Source of the DNA: Actinopolymorpha pittospori
GTDB lineage: Bacteria; Actinomycetota; Actinomycetes; Propionibacteriales; Actinopolymorphaceae
Length of the DNA stretch: 64,000 nt
Assembly (NCBI RefSeq): GCF_014873875.1
Contig: NZ_JADBEM010000001.1
Coordinates: 2,480,001 to 2,544,000, forward strand
Direction: 5' to 3'
Position 1 is the first letter of the stretch. Every line of letters begins with the position of its first letter. A model generated the notes under the pieces. It worked only from the letters and a program-made list of their open reading frames with translations. It did not search any database and was not told where the DNA came from. Below are positions 7,718-17,030 of this stretch, in pieces. A program made the position numbers and the translations under genes.

Positions 7718-8980
7718 TTACGGTCGCTGCGGCAGGTACCATTCCGATTCGGTGTCAGGCGGGTCGGTGCGCAGGTTCCGGGCTTGTGGATCGAGACATA
7801 GCCGGAGGCCAACCAGGAGCATCGGAATGGCGGCGACTGCGAATCCCCAGCTGACTGAGTGGGCAAGCATGACCCCGAGCAGCGCGATGGAGACCGGCTC
7901 GAGTGCGACGCGCGGCAGACCGATGAGGCTGCTTGTGCGTCCCAGGAACTGACGGGGAGTGCGGGTCTGGATAAACGTCGGCAGCGCAACGTCGCTGGAG
8001 TATGCGACGCCGAAGCCAACGACCACCAGGATGGTGGAGGCGGTGAGGGCGTTCGGTGAGATGCCCAGCAGGGCGAAGGCTGTTGCCTCGACGACGGTCA
8101 TGCCGATGATGAGTAGGCCCCACCGTCGCGGTAGGCCGGTGATCGCGGCTGAGATGGTGCCGAGAAGCTGGCCGACGCCCCATGCCGAGATCAGCGTTCC
8201 TAGCGCTATGGCGTTGGTCGAGAACGATCGAGCAAGTGTGGGCAGGCCCACGGCAAACAGGCCGCTGTAGCTCAGTGTGGAGGCACTGACAATCAGCAGG
8301 ACGATCCGTACTTCGTGGCTTCGGCGGGCGACGCGCAGACCCTCGCCTATGTCCTTGAGTACGACTGAGACGGACAGCGCCTCTTGGTGGGTTGCCTCCC
8401 CGCGCGGCGCGGCGCGCACTGTCACGGCTGCGACGAAGAAGGTGAGCGCGTTGAGTTCGATCGCGACGGCAGGGCCAAGCCAGGCAGTCAGCAGGCCACC
8501 AAGCATCGGACCCGCGATCATTGCGCCCTGTTCGGCGGCGCCCTGGAGCGCGTTCCCGCGCGGAAGGTGCTCAGCAGGCAGGAGGAAGGGGAGGACGCTT
8601 TCGGAGGCCGGGCCGAAGAAGGCTGCCGCTACTCCAGCCACCACAGCGAGCGAGTAGAGCTGCCACATCTGGACGCTGCCGACCCATGTGAGGATGCCTA
8701 CTGTGGCCACGGCCACCCCCCGAACTACGTGAGTCCAGAGCATGACTGTTCGGGGTGAGAGTCGGTCTGTGATGGCTCCGCCGAACAGCATCAGCAGGCC
8801 GCGCGGGATCGCTTGCGCCAACATGACTGACGCGAGTGCAACCACCGAACCGGTTTCCTGAAGCACCAACCAGGCCAGGGCTACGCCGAAGGCGCCGTCG
8901 CCGATCATGGACAGCCCCTCGCCCGACAGCACAACAGCGAAGGGTCGGAACCGCAGCGGCACTCTCACCTGGTCAAGCAT
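7718..8980 (-). CDS. Major facilitator superfamily transporter, 420 aa
   Basis: About twelve hydrophobic segments are visible, with the MFS loop 2-3 signature GGAITDRLSPRTVM after TM2. The N-terminus MLDQVRVPLRFRPFAVVLSG enters TM1 directly, so ATG 8980 is the start and the 53 codons upstream are not part of the protein. The family includes drug-efflux and siderophore exporters; no substrate can be assigned. It precedes the acyltransferase gene on the same strand with ~130 bases between. Confidence 0.8.
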   Translation of the reverse strand: MLDQVRVPLRFRPFAVVLSGEGLSMIGDGAFGVALAWLVLQETGSVVALASVMLAQAIPRGLLMLFGGAITDRLSPRTVMLWTHVVRGVAVATVGILTWVGSVQMWQLYSLAVVAGVAAAFFGPASESVLPFLLPAEHLPRGNALQGAAEQGAMIAGPMLGGLLTAWLGPAVAIELNALTFFVAAVTVRAAPRGEATHQEALSVSVVLKDIGEGLRVARRSHEVRIVLLIVSASTLSYSGLFAVGLPTLARSFSTNAIALGTLISAWGVGQLLGTISAAITGLPRRWGLLIIGMTVVEATAFALLGISPNALTASTILVVVGFGVAYSSDVALPTFIQTRTPRQFLGRTSSLIGLPRVALEPVSIALLGVMLAHSVSWGFAVAAIPMLLVGLRLCLDPQARNLRTDPPDTESEWYLPQRP

Positions 8981-9141
8981 GCGTGCCTTCCGGTTGCGCG
9001 ATCCGGGCAGTGTTGCAGGACATGGGCCAGATGGACACTCATTTAGCCCGGATGCACCGACGAGGGGACTGTCAGGAATTTCGTGGGTGAGCCGGTGATC
9101 CGGAATGCTGGGGCGTCCGTCCTGGCAGGAGAGGATCATCA

Positions 9142-10153
9142 GTGTCTGAAGCGGAGAAGCTGGCCGTCGATGCGGCCGAGCTTGAGGGGTCGACGGGTCG
9201 CGGGCTGGATGTGCAGATCGCGCATGAGCTTATTGAGCGGGCTCGCGCCGAGGGCGTGTCGCTGGTCGGGCAGGGCGGCCTGTTGCAGCAGGTCACCCGT
9301 ACGGTGCTGCAGACCGCGTTAGAGACGGAGATGGCCGACCACCTGGGCTATGAACGGGGTGAGACGCCGCCGGGTGGTTCGAGCAACCAGCGCAACGGGA
9401 CGTCGGCCAAGACGGTGCGCACCGAGGTCGGAGACGTGCGCCTCAACGTGCCACGGGACCGGCACGGCACGTTCGAGCCGAAGATCGTGCCCAAACACGC
9501 CCGACGCCTGGAGGGGTTCGACGAGGCGATCGTCAGCCTGTATGCCAAGGGCCTGACGACCGGGGAGATCCAGGCGCACCTGGCCGAGATCTACGACGTG
9601 GAGGTCTCCCGGGACCTGGTAAGCAAGGTGACTGACAAGGTGGCAGAGGAGCTGACGGCGTGGGCATCACGGCCGCTGGACAGGCTCTATCCGGTGGTGC
9701 TGATCGACGCTATCCACGTCAAGATCCGGGACGGGCAGGTCGCCAACCGGCCCGTCTAGGTCGCGGTCGGGGTGAACCTCGCCGGCGAGCGGGACGTGCT
9801 CGGGATGTGGGTCGGCACCGGCGGTGAGGGCGCCAAACATTGGATGACCTGCCTGGCTGAGCAAGCTGTGGCGATCGGCGTGGGAGCAGTTCACGCCGTT
9901 CTTGGCATTCCCGCCGGAGATCCGTCGCATCGTCTACACCACGAACGCGGTTGAGTCGCTCAACGCCAGGTTCCGCCACGCCACCCGCCGGCGTGGGCAC
10001 TTCCCCACCGAGCAAGCCGCGCTCAAGGTGCTCTACCTGGTGATTCGCAACCCCCGACCCAACCGGGCTAACGTCACCGGCAAGACCACCGGATGGAAGA
10101 AGGCGTTGAACGCGCTTGCCCTCTACTACGGCGAGCGGATCACCGCAAACTAG
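9142..10153 (+). pseudogene. IS256-family transposase, inactive
   Basis: The N-terminal part is a clear IS256 (mutator-type) transposase: ETEMADHLGYERGE, DVRLNVPRDRHGTFEPKIVP and the first catalytic Asp region VVLIDAIHVKIRDGQ. A TAG at 9757-9759 interrupts it (RPV*VAVGVNLAGERDVLGMW). About 100 residues are then missing at 9870-9880, where GAKHWMTCLAE is followed almost at once by WEQFTPFLAFPPEIRRIVYT. The C-terminal TTNAVESLNARFRHATRRRG is kept. The deletion removes the second catalytic Asp, so the element cannot transpose. Confidence 0.85.
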
Positions 10154-10305
10154 AAGGCGATCACCGGCCTCACCCACAAAGATTCGGGCACTCCCTCGCC
10201 AGGGGGTCCAGATTCACCCGTCGTTGACAGGCGCCCGGTCGGCCGGCGCGACGGGGCACGAAAAGAGGGCCGCCAGAAGACTGGCGACCATCATCAACTC
10301 CCGCT

Positions 10306-10497
10306 CCGCGGGACCAGGTGCTGCGTGTGGCTGTGCCGGGTCGGAGGCTTTAGCCACCTCGCTTGGTCCGGGACCCTACGAGCGGCGGCCCACGGTGGGC
10401 GGTCAAGGGCAGGCAGCCAAGCTGCCCACCGCGCCGGGCAAGGCTACGGGCCGCCACTCTCCCGGACCAACCCAGGCCACCGGCCAAACCCTCCGAC
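10306..10497 (+). repeat. Long-hairpin dispersed repeat, copy 1
   Basis: An intergenic sequence with outer arms TTGGTCCGGGA (10363-10373) and TCCCGGACCAA (10460-10470), second arms GGCGGCCC (10384-10391) and GGGCCGCC (10448-10455), and an inner GGCAG/CTGCC stem. It ends in CACCGGCCAAACC. It matches 60597-60790 closely and 48843-49022 more distantly. No protein is supported here. Confidence 0.65.
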
Positions 10498-10561
10498 CCT
10501 CCGTTCCTCCGTGCGCCCGATTCCGCCGCGCAACGGCCCACCGACCTGTCATGATCTCGGC

Positions 10562-10987
10562 GTGAGCACGACCGAGCATGCGCCGCTCAGAAGTCGTATG
10601 CGCACCATTGCCGCGGCCGCTCTGCTGCTCGCTCTGGCGGTCACGATGGGAGCCTTCTTCCTCGACCGAGCAAACACGTTCGTGACAGCCGCGGGAGATC
10701 AAGGCTGCCCGCGCACCGTCCTGGACGAGATGTTCAACCTGAACGAGGGCGCCTACCACCAGGGCGAGCCACGCTCCGACGCACAGATCAGCGACCAGAA
10801 GAAGGCCTGTCTGCGGGCAGCCCTCCCGTCGATGACAGTAGCCACCACAGCGATGACCGGCGCCGTGCTGCTCCTCCTGGCCGCAGTCGAGCTCCTGACA
10901 CGCGAGAGCAGGGGCGCGCGGTGGTTCCTGCTCGCCGCCATGGGCTTCGGCACCACGGTCACGCTCGTCGTGGTCACAGCCGCATAG
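10562..10987 (+). CDS. Membrane protein of unknown function, 141 aa
   Basis: GTG 10562 starts VSTTEHAPLRSRMRTIAAAA. One membrane segment (TIAAAALLLALAVTMGAFFL) precedes a ~55-residue polar region with cysteines (GCPRTVLDE, KKACLRAAL). Two further membrane segments follow (TTAMTGAVLLLLAAVELL and WFLLAAMGFGTTVTLVVVTA). The two cysteines in the extracytoplasmic-looking loop could form a disulfide. Longer upstream starts run through the hairpin repeat and are not believable. No family is recognised. Confidence 0.6.
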   Translation: MSTTEHAPLRSRMRTIAAAALLLALAVTMGAFFLDRANTFVTAAGDQGCPRTVLDEMFNLNEGAYHQGEPRSDAQISDQKKACLRAALPSMTVATTAMTGAVLLLLAAVELLTRESRGARWFLLAAMGFGTTVTLVVVTAA

Positions 10988-11173
10988 CCCTGAACGACGA
11001 CCGCCAGCGAGGGAGTCATGGCGTACAGCAGGGAAGTACGGCAACCAGGCCGACCAGAGCCACCCGTTCCTGATCGTTAGTAGCCCGTTGACCTGCGCAA
11101 ACACACTCCTCCGACTGCCGCGCCCGTTGATGGTATCGAGGTGGTCAACTGACGTGGGTGGCGCCATGAGCTG

Positions 11174-11489
11174 GTGACGCGGCAGGAGGCCATCTCGAGG
11201 CTCAACGACGCCGCAGTGTTGTGGGCTATCGGTTAGGGGAGTGCGACCGACGTCATTCGGGCCGCGGGCCGCCTGTGATGCCCTGGTCGCTGGGGTCGAC
11301 GGCAGCGAGCTGGAGATACTCGCCGGCGCACCACGTCGCCGGGCCGACGAGGAGATCGGGGATGTTCTGCCCGCGGTCGTTCGCGAGCTGGGACTCCCCG
11401 ACTTCCCCGAGAATAGCGAGGAAGCCGAAGTCGCAGCACTCAGGATTCTGGCGACCCAGACAGTGGCGGGTGACGACCCCGATCGCTAG
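11174..11489 (+). pseudogene. Conserved-type hypothetical protein with stop and frameshift
   Basis: GTG 11174 gives VTRQEAISRLNDAAVLWAIG, a TAG, then SATDVIRAAGRL. After a shift near 11270 the frame continues CDALVAGVDGSELEILAGAP, RADEEIGDVLPAVVRELGLP and NSEEAEVAALRILATQ. The pieces join into one helical protein of ~105 residues. The stop and shift make it a likely pseudogene unless the 3' part starts alone at 11241. Function unknown. Confidence 0.5.
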
Positions 11490-11492
11490 ACC

Positions 11493-11822
11493 ACCGCCAA
11501 GTCTCGCAAGAACTACGCCGGCACATCACCAGTGACCGTCGCATCGAGAAGAAAACAAGCTGTCCTCGCCCGCAACGTCGACAACCGCCGCCTCTACGAC
11601 GTCATGTAACAGTGGGCGTACTGCTCCCTCACCGCAAGCCCTGGCTGTCGAGCCTTCTACGATCAGCGACGAGCTGCCGGCGACCTCCACCACCAAGCCC
11701 TGCGAGCACTCGGCAACCGACTCGTCGGCATCCTCCACGGCCTCCTCCTCCGCCACCACAGCAACTACAACGAACACACTTCCTGGGCCCACCGCGCGAC
11801 TCCCACAGCCGATGCTGCCTGA
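11493..11822 (+). pseudogene. IS110-family transposase, C-terminal remnant
   Basis: The frame reads TAKSRKNYAGTSPVT, then ARNVDNRRLYDVM, a TAA at 11607-11609, then WAYCSLTASPGCRAFYDQRR, AAGDLHHQALRALGNRLVGI and LRHHSNYNEHTSWAHR. This is the conserved end of IS110 transposases (Ser-containing transposase_20 domain). The DEDD catalytic half is absent, so this is a dead fragment. Confidence 0.8.
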
Positions 11823-11888
11823 CCACGGTGAGTCCCGACGTCGCCGTGGCGTCGGGGACTCGTTGGAAGCGGGGATGGGTGGGCCAGG

Positions 11889-12497
11889 TCAGCCTCTGAC
11901 CGGCCAATGCAACTCGGTGTAGTGGTTGTCGGGGTCAGGCGTGACGGTTGGGTCTGAGAGCCAGATCCAGCGCAATGGGCCGGCCAGTTCGAGGCCAGCC
12001 ACTTCGATCTGCGCTCGTAGATTCGCGATCACAGCCTCGACTTTCTCGACGTCCGCCCAGTTGCCCGCGAAATAGGCTGATGCCACCTCGCCTCCGGGAA
12101 GAACGGCGGGAATGACACGGCCTTCAGGGGCGCCCGCTTGATCGACGGGCAGTCCAGCCTCCCATCCATCTGCCTTGGGCTCCTGGTGTCCTGGGCTCAA
12201 GTCTTCACCGAAGATCGTGTAGGGCGGCCCCGCCGCCGCCAGCCCCTGATGCTCCAGAGCTTGGAACGATTCTCCAATCGCTTCGCCAACCATCTCGTCC
12301 GTCCGGTTACTCCGAACGCACAGGACCGGCTGGTCGCTGAGCATCTTGCGCACGATCGCGGTGACGTTCACGTTCGTCTGCTGCGTCGACATAACTCTCC
12401 TCTGGGATCGGAAGTGCCGGAGAGCAGCCGTGTACGACTCGCCAGTGCGCTGCATGCGTTGTCGAACGAGTCGCTTGCGATTGCGGTTCGCCGTCAT
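11889..12497 (-). CDS. Effector-binding (GyrI-like) domain protein with basic N-terminus, 202 aa
   Basis: The N-terminus MTANRNRKRLVRQRMQRTGE continues SYTAALRHFRSQR, a basic segment found at the start of many actinobacterial proteins and likely nucleic-acid binding. Residues ~45-200 show the pattern of a GyrI-like/AraC effector-binding domain: PYTIFGEDL, AGLPVDQAGAPEGRVIPAVL, GGEVASAYFAGNWADVEKVE and a closing ELHWPV. Such domains bind small hydrophobic ligands. ATG 12497 is chosen as the start of the conserved basic segment. Regulatory role is inference. Confidence 0.6.
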   Translation of the reverse strand: MTANRNRKRLVRQRMQRTGESYTAALRHFRSQRRVMSTQQTNVNVTAIVRKMLSDQPVLCVRSNRTDEMVGEAIGESFQALEHQGLAAAGPPYTIFGEDLSPGHQEPKADGWEAGLPVDQAGAPEGRVIPAVLPGGEVASAYFAGNWADVEKVEAVIANLRAQIEVAGLELAGPLRWIWLSDPTVTPDPDNHYTELHWPVRG

Positions 12498-12532
12498 CCG
12501 GCCCTCCACGCCCGGCGCTACGCCCCCCAGCG

Positions 12533-12718
12533 ACGGCGCCCGGCAGTGACCGGGACAGCGATCCCGAGGATGTGGTCCCCTTTGCCTCCAACAAGCGGCC
12601 CTGCTGGGGAGAACCGACGGAGGTTTGGCGGTGGATCGACGCCACCAAGAGGTTACTCAGCCTGGGCCTGACTCCGCAATGGTTGCGTACCGCAACAACA
12701 CCGCCGACGCACCCTTGA
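12533..12718 (+). pseudogene. Short coding remnant
   Basis: A frame ending at TGA 12716-12718 reads DPEDVVPFASNKRPCWGEPT, then EVWRWIDATKRLLSLGLTPQ and WLRTATTPPTHP. The Trp/Arg-rich helix looks protein-like, but no credible start codon is present. It is probably the 3' end of a lost gene. Confidence 0.3.
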
Positions 12719-12792
12719 CTGTTTGATCCCTGGGATGTCTAACCCGTGTGTCGGGCTGAAGGATGCTACGGAGGCGATCGGCGGGATTCGAG

Positions 12793-13368
12793 CTAGCGCG
12801 CGGCGGCCGCACGGGCCGCCGCTTCCAGGCGATCGACGTACTCCCGCCGCCACTTTTCGTCCGCACCCTCGTGGAAACCCGACGCGTCAGGCCCGCCGCC
12901 GGCGAAGCCGTCGATCAGCTCACGCACAATGTCGATGTGCCCGGCGTGGCGTTGGGTCTCACCCAGCATGTTCAACAGCATCGCGCCCAGCGTCGTCTCC
13001 TCGCCTTGCGACCACGGCACCGATCCGATGGCGTCCAGATCCAGCGCACCGATCGTCTCGTCCGCGTGCGCGCACGCACGGCGATAGAAGCCCATGATGT
13101 ACTCGGCGCCCTCCTCCGGCGTCGCCCACATGTCGCCGTAGTGCCAGATGGATCCATCGGCGACGCAGGCGAGCTGCTCCGGAGCCGGCCGCCCGAACAC
13201 CTCGCCAAATTTGCCGTACTCCTGCGAGCCCAGGTGTTTGACCAACCCGAGCAAGTTGGTTCCAGTCGGCGTCATCGGCCTGCGCAGGTCGTACTCACCC
13301 AGGCCGTCCAGCTTCCACACCAGTGAGTCGCGGGCTGCCCGCAGCTGTGACCACAGCATCTCCTTCAT
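12793..13368 (-). CDS. DinB/DUF664-family protein, 191 aa
   Basis: The sequence matches the DinB-like four-helix bundle. It has MKEMLWSQLRAARDSLVWKL with LRRPMTPTGTNLLGLVKHLG, which carries the first His of the usual three-His metal site. TLGAMLLNMLGETQRHAGHI supplies further histidines. Actinomycete members include thiol-dependent transferases (for example mycothiol enzymes), but the substrate is unknown. ATG 13368 is preceded by GGTGGT. It is transcribed away from the divergent region at 13.4 kb. Confidence 0.8.
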   Translation of the reverse strand: MKEMLWSQLRAARDSLVWKLDGLGEYDLRRPMTPTGTNLLGLVKHLGSQEYGKFGEVFGRPAPEQLACVADGSIWHYGDMWATPEEGAEYIMGFYRRACAHADETIGALDLDAIGSVPWSQGEETTLGAMLLNMLGETQRHAGHIDIVRELIDGFAGGGPDASGFHEGADEKWRREYVDRLEAAARAAAAR

Positions 13369-13484
13369 GCCACCACCTTCGCATCGCGGACCGACACTCT
13401 CACGGTTGGCCGGGGGAGGCGTCCTACTCACACGCCAGCATCCGCTCCACTCCTCGCGTTCTAAGGCGTCACTTCGTGAGAGCG

Positions 13485-13814
13485 CTATCGGAGCGGGCTC
13501 CCGGCCCCGATATGGAAGTGGAGATGTTTGGAGTCCTGGTACTGACCAAGATTGGTCAAGACGCGGCACGCGCCGTGTTCCGATTCCACTCGGCCTGCGA
13601 CCTGACGAACCACTGCCAGCAACTTGTGGAGGACTTCCTGGTCAGCGTCGCCGAGGTCGACCAGGGAAGGAACGTGCTGCTTCGGGACTACCACGATGTG
13701 AACCGGCCAGTACGGCCTGGTGTGCTGGAACGCCAAGATTTCATCAGTCTCGGCTACTACCTCGATCGGCGTCCGACCACTCAACGCCTCGTCGCAGTAG
13801 AAATCCTCGCTCAT
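13485..13814 (-). CDS. HIT-family protein, 109 aa
   Basis: A complete small histidine-triad protein. It contains VHIVVVPKQHVPSLVDLG and the C-terminal HIT motif in SKHLHFHIGAG, where His-Leu-His-Phe-His matches HxHxH. HIT proteins hydrolyse or transfer nucleotides. Length and ends are normal for the family, with ATG 13814 as start and the frame closed just after GAGSPLR. Confidence 0.85.
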   Translation of the reverse strand: MSEDFYCDEALSGRTPIEVVAETDEILAFQHTRPYWPVHIVVVPKQHVPSLVDLGDADQEVLHKLLAVVRQVAGRVESEHGACRVLTNLGQYQDSKHLHFHIGAGSPLR

Positions 13815-14036
13815 CGGCCAAAACCCTCTGCTCGCGGTCCATTGCCTCCGACTGTACGGAGATCCGGACTTAGCGCTGTCGGCAGGCCATCCCGCGCTGA
13901 CAGCTCCAGGCCGGTCACGGTGAACGTGATGCCACTACTAGTGCCTACCGCAGGTAGGTTCGGCCTGGTGTGGGTGGCCGGACTTCGAACCCGGGGACCC
14001 TCCGGGCTATACCGAAATGCTGCATAGTTGGGCGGC

Positions 14037-15095
14037 ATGACGCAACGCGAGCGCATGAGGCATCTGAGGAGTCCGGGGCTACCGGACGAGCGGTTGGTCG
14101 CGGACGCCACGAACGCGTTCGGATTAGGCAGCCCCTTGAGGCTGGAGCCACTGACCACTGGCTTCATGAACCGCAGTTGGCAGGCGACGACATCGGCAGG
14201 CACGTTCGCGGTCAAGCAGACCCTCGACCACAGCCCCGAGCAGGCCAGGCGTCAGCACGCCGTCCTCGATGCCCTGGCGGCACGGGGGTTTCCGGCACCG
14301 ATCCCGCTGGCCCTTCCCGACGGTGACACCTTGCTCGACCATGCGTGCGGCAGCTTCACGCTCACCCCATGGATGCCGGGGGTACTCCGCGAGGGTGTCG
14401 ACCTCGCGCCGGCTGAGTGCACTGCGGCCGGCCACCTGCTCGGTGAGTTGCACCACCACCTGGCCGCCGTACTGCCGCCTGAGCCGGACACCGCGGTGTC
14501 CCATCACCGCGAACCCGCGACGGATCCACGCGCGGCGCTCGAGGCCATCGACCATTACGCGAGCCTGATTGAGGCCCGACCGGTACCTGATGAGTTCGAC
14601 GAGCAGGCCCGCCGGATGCTCCGGACTCGGCACGAGCACATCACCGCGCAAGCGCATCTACGGCCCCTCGGCAGTACCTGGCTGGGCCCGTACGGCTGGA
14701 TGCATGGCGACTTCCAGCAGTTCAACTTGCTGTGGGAGCACGGGCGCATCAGCGCCGTTCTGGACTGGGACCGGCTCTGTTTCGGCTCACTACTCGGTGA
14801 AGTCGTACGCGCGGCGGTCTTCCTGTTCATGAACCGCGAGCGAGGTAACGTCGATCTGGACCGGGTGTCGGCGTTCATCGCCGGTTACCGTGCGACCAGG
14901 CCCGTTACCGAAGCACAATTGGTCGACGCCGTGCACCGCTGGTGGTGGGACTACCTCTGCGGGCTCTGGCCCTTGGACTGGCACTACGACCACGGTGACA
15001 CCTCCTGCGACCAGTTCTTCCTCGCCGCATCGGCCCTCCTGTCGTGGTGGTACGACCACCACGACGCAGCCATCGAGTCCTTCACACGTCCATGA
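14037..15095 (+). CDS. APH/choline-kinase-like phosphotransferase, 352 aa
   Basis: Protein-kinase-like fold of the aminoglycoside phosphotransferase superfamily. It has an N-lobe with TTGFMNRSWQATTSAGTFAV and the nucleotide-binding Lys in VKQTLDHS. The catalytic loop is WMHGDFQQFNLLW and the metal-binding VLDWDRL follows. The C-terminal WWWDYLCGLWPLDWHYDHG is Trp-rich. ATG 14037 is chosen over TTG 14028. Substrates of such actinomycete proteins are mostly unknown, and resistance cannot be inferred. Confidence 0.8.
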   Translation: MTQRERMRHLRSPGLPDERLVADATNAFGLGSPLRLEPLTTGFMNRSWQATTSAGTFAVKQTLDHSPEQARRQHAVLDALAARGFPAPIPLALPDGDTLLDHACGSFTLTPWMPGVLREGVDLAPAECTAAGHLLGELHHHLAAVLPPEPDTAVSHHREPATDPRAALEAIDHYASLIEARPVPDEFDEQARRMLRTRHEHITAQAHLRPLGSTWLGPYGWMHGDFQQFNLLWEHGRISAVLDWDRLCFGSLLGEVVRAAVFLFMNRERGNVDLDRVSAFIAGYRATRPVTEAQLVDAVHRWWWDYLCGLWPLDWHYDHGDTSCDQFFLAASALLSWWYDHHDAAIESFTRP

Positions 15096-15354
15096 CCCGA
15101 CGCGCTGTTCTCAACCGGCTCCTGGCGAAGTTGCTGCGGGACGTCGCGGCGATGTTCGACGGGCACGTCGTCCGCCCCGCGCGATGGTCCCGGCCGTGAT
15201 CCGCGTGGAGCGCAACAGCTATAACAATGTTCACGTCGCAATCGACGGTGTTCCTCTTAGCTAGGAGGTCAGGTGGACTACATCGATGCGCTTGAGCATC
15301 CGACCAGGCTGCGGACAGCCACCGAGGTCTTGGCGCGTCCGTGTCCAGTCCCTA

Positions 15355-16242
15355 AAGGTTGTCCCGTAATTGATCTTTGGGGGCGTTGAGCCTGTCTGGG
15401 TTGGTGGTTCAGTCGGTGGTGAGGGTGAGGTTGCGCATGAGGGCGATGCCTGAGGTGGCGTAGTAGACGCCTTGGCGTTTGCGTCGGCAGTTGCGCAGGA
15501 TGTTCCAGTTCTTCATGCCGGCCAGTGCGTGTTCGGCTCGGGCGCGGATGCGGCGGTGGCGGGTGTTGATCTGTTCTTTCCATTCCGGCAACGTGGCGCC
15601 GGCTGGTTTGCGGAACGGTGTGATGACCCGGGTGCCTTGGTAGCCGCCATCGCCCATCACCGCCATCTGCGCGCAGGCGGCATCGGCGCCAGAGTCGGCG
15701 AAGGCGCGGCAGTCGTTGCGGTTGCCCGGCACCGGTTTGCCGACCGCGACCGTCAGGCGGGAGTCGGCGTCGATGACGACCTGCAGGTTGGTGGAGTACC
15801 GGTAGTTCTTCGACGACGCCGCGATGCTGCGGTCATGGGTGGGAACCAGGGTGCCGTCCACGATCAGCACCTGCTCCGGCCCCCGGCGGCGCCGCACCGG
15901 GCAGAGCACCAGATAGGGGGCGAGATGGTCGACGACCCGACCCGTCGCGGACTTGGAGATCCCGAACAGCAACGCCACCTGCCGCAACGTCAGGTTCGTG
16001 CGGTAGTAGACCGCGACCAGCAACACCCGGTCCTCAAGTCCCAGACCCCACCGGCGGCCCGCACCGGTCTGCTCGGCGCCACGAGCCCGCACGATGCCCA
16101 CCAGCTTGCGGAACTCCCGCACCGACAACCCCGTAAACGGTCGGATCCAGCCATCCGAGGCGGCACTGATCACCTGCACCACGACATGATCGAGGCTGAA
16201 GACCGGCCACATGGCCCGACACGCCGATTACGGGACAACCTT
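15355..16242 (-). mobile_element. IS5-family insertion sequence, copy 1 (888 bp)
   Basis: Terminal inverted repeats AAGGTTGTCCCGTAAT are at both ends, bounded by TA direct repeats at 15353-15354 and 16243-16244. The element carries one transposase gene. An almost identical copy in the opposite orientation occupies 31516-32403. The target rebuilt after removal is the palindrome CCCTAGGG. Confidence 0.9.
15409..16212 (-). CDS. IS5-family transposase, 267 aa
   Basis: Single-frame DDE transposase. An N-terminal HTH follows the MWPVFSLDHV start: TLRQVALLFGISKSATGRVV. The catalytic DDE_Tnp_4-like domain has VLIVDGTLVPTHDR (first Asp), VMGDGGYQGTRV (second Asp) and RRIRARAEHALAGMKNW (Glu). All expected acidic residues are present, so it is likely active. 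It differs at only a few residues from the copy at 31546. Confidence 0.9.
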   Translation of the reverse strand: MWPVFSLDHVVVQVISAASDGWIRPFTGLSVREFRKLVGIVRARGAEQTGAGRRWGLGLEDRVLLVAVYYRTNLTLRQVALLFGISKSATGRVVDHLAPYLVLCPVRRRRGPEQVLIVDGTLVPTHDRSIAASSKNYRYSTNLQVVIDADSRLTVAVGKPVPGNRNDCRAFADSGADAACAQMAVMGDGGYQGTRVITPFRKPAGATLPEWKEQINTRHRRIRARAEHALAGMKNWNILRNCRRKRQGVYYATSGIALMRNLTLTTD

Positions 16243-16461
16243 TAGGGTTCCCGGTTTGTACGGTTGGCACTTTGACGAAGTTCCCAGCACGATGGTCGGG
16301 GCCGGCCGACTCCTCTACGTTGGCATTGCCCCTCGCCACATGACCACCCGAACGAGCAGCCAGAACCTGCGGACTCGAGTGTGCTACCACTTCCGCGGCA
16401 ACGCCGAAGGGTCGACACTGCGACTCACCCTTGGCTGCCTCCTCGGGCTAGAGCTTCGGCG

Positions 16462-16764
16462 GCCGAGCGTGGCGCACACCGGCACCGAGCTGACGAGAAT
16501 GCCTCGACCGGTGTGGGCGAGGATGAGAATCGGTCGTCGTGGCAGTCGGTCGATGACGATGCCGGCGAACAACCCGAAGATGAGCCAGGGTGCCCCACCG
16601 ATCGCCGCCAAGACTCCGACCTGAGCCGCACTGGCGTGTAGGGCCAGGATGGCGAGTGGGAGTGCGATCCGTCCGAACTGGATGCCGAGCAACGACAGGC
16701 TCTGGGCCGACCAGAACTTGAGAAAGTCGGAGTGTCGCCACAGGCCATCAAGACTGCGAAGCAC
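16462..16764 (-). pseudogene. MFS transporter, N-terminal fragment
   Basis: Starts MLRSLDGLWRHSDFLKFWSA and covers three membrane segments with the loop motif VIDRLPRRPILI. Similarity ends after VSSVPVCATLG at ~16462, where the truncated GIY-YIG gene ends on the opposite strand. About three quarters of the transporter is missing, so it is not functional. Confidence 0.75.
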
Positions 16765-16908
16765 GCATGCCTCCTACACGTGCCCGCCTCAGTCCCTGTT
16801 CGACGATATGAAGTTGAGTCCAGCGGCCAGCATCAGCCGCGGCAAGGAAGCGTACGGCAGTAACCGCCCGGCCGACAAGGAGCACCGGCTACCGCCGGGA
16901 TTGGTCGC

Positions 16909-17026
16909 CGTGCATCTAGCGTGCAACTAGGCACGGCCCACGAGGGTCATGAGCGGTCTGTCAGGAGTAGTCGCCAGGCGAGACAGCAGCCGCGAGCAGG
17001 CCCCCGCGCCAGCCTTCCGAGCTGGT
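16909..17026 (+). repeat. Attachment-like module with tRNA-Gly(UCC) anticodon arm
   Basis: CGTGCA at 16909-16914 and CGTGCAA from 16920 (11-bp period) are followed by GGCACGG, TCATGAGCGGTCTGTCAG and then CCAGCCTTCCGAGCTGG. The last is a perfect 5-bp stem with loop CTTCCGA (17014-17020), one base from the tRNA-Gly(UCC) anticodon loop. Copies of the whole module lie at 28783 and 59561. The gene at 17031 ends 10 bases beyond the core. Confidence 0.6.
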
Positions 17027-17030
17027 GCTG

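Larger units (their letters stand above)
15273..16461 (+). pseudogene. GIY-YIG nuclease-domain protein split by IS5 and truncated
   Basis: GTG 15273 follows a strong AGGAGG and encodes VDYIDALEHPTRLRTATEVL, ARPCPVP before the IS5 insertion at 15355. After the element the frame resumes as RVPGLYGWHFDEVP, LLYVGIAPRH and SQNLRTRVCYHFRGNAEGST with LRLTLGCLL. This is the small actinobacterial GIY-YIG protein type. Removing the IS and one TA rebuilds CCCTAGGG and restores the frame exactly. The 3' end is then lost at ~16462, where a fragment of an MFS gene begins on the other strand. Confidence 0.75.

Noticed and set aside
10325..10561. 79-codon N-terminal extension of the membrane protein at 10562
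   Set aside because: It translates the long-hairpin repeat, which occurs elsewhere without this gene.
13965..14020. tRNA-like 3' end on the minus strand (CGGGTTCGAAGTCCGG, CCACCCACACCA)
   Set aside because: T-loop position 61 is not C and the anticodon arm does not fold; at best a decayed fragment, so not listed as an RNA gene or module.
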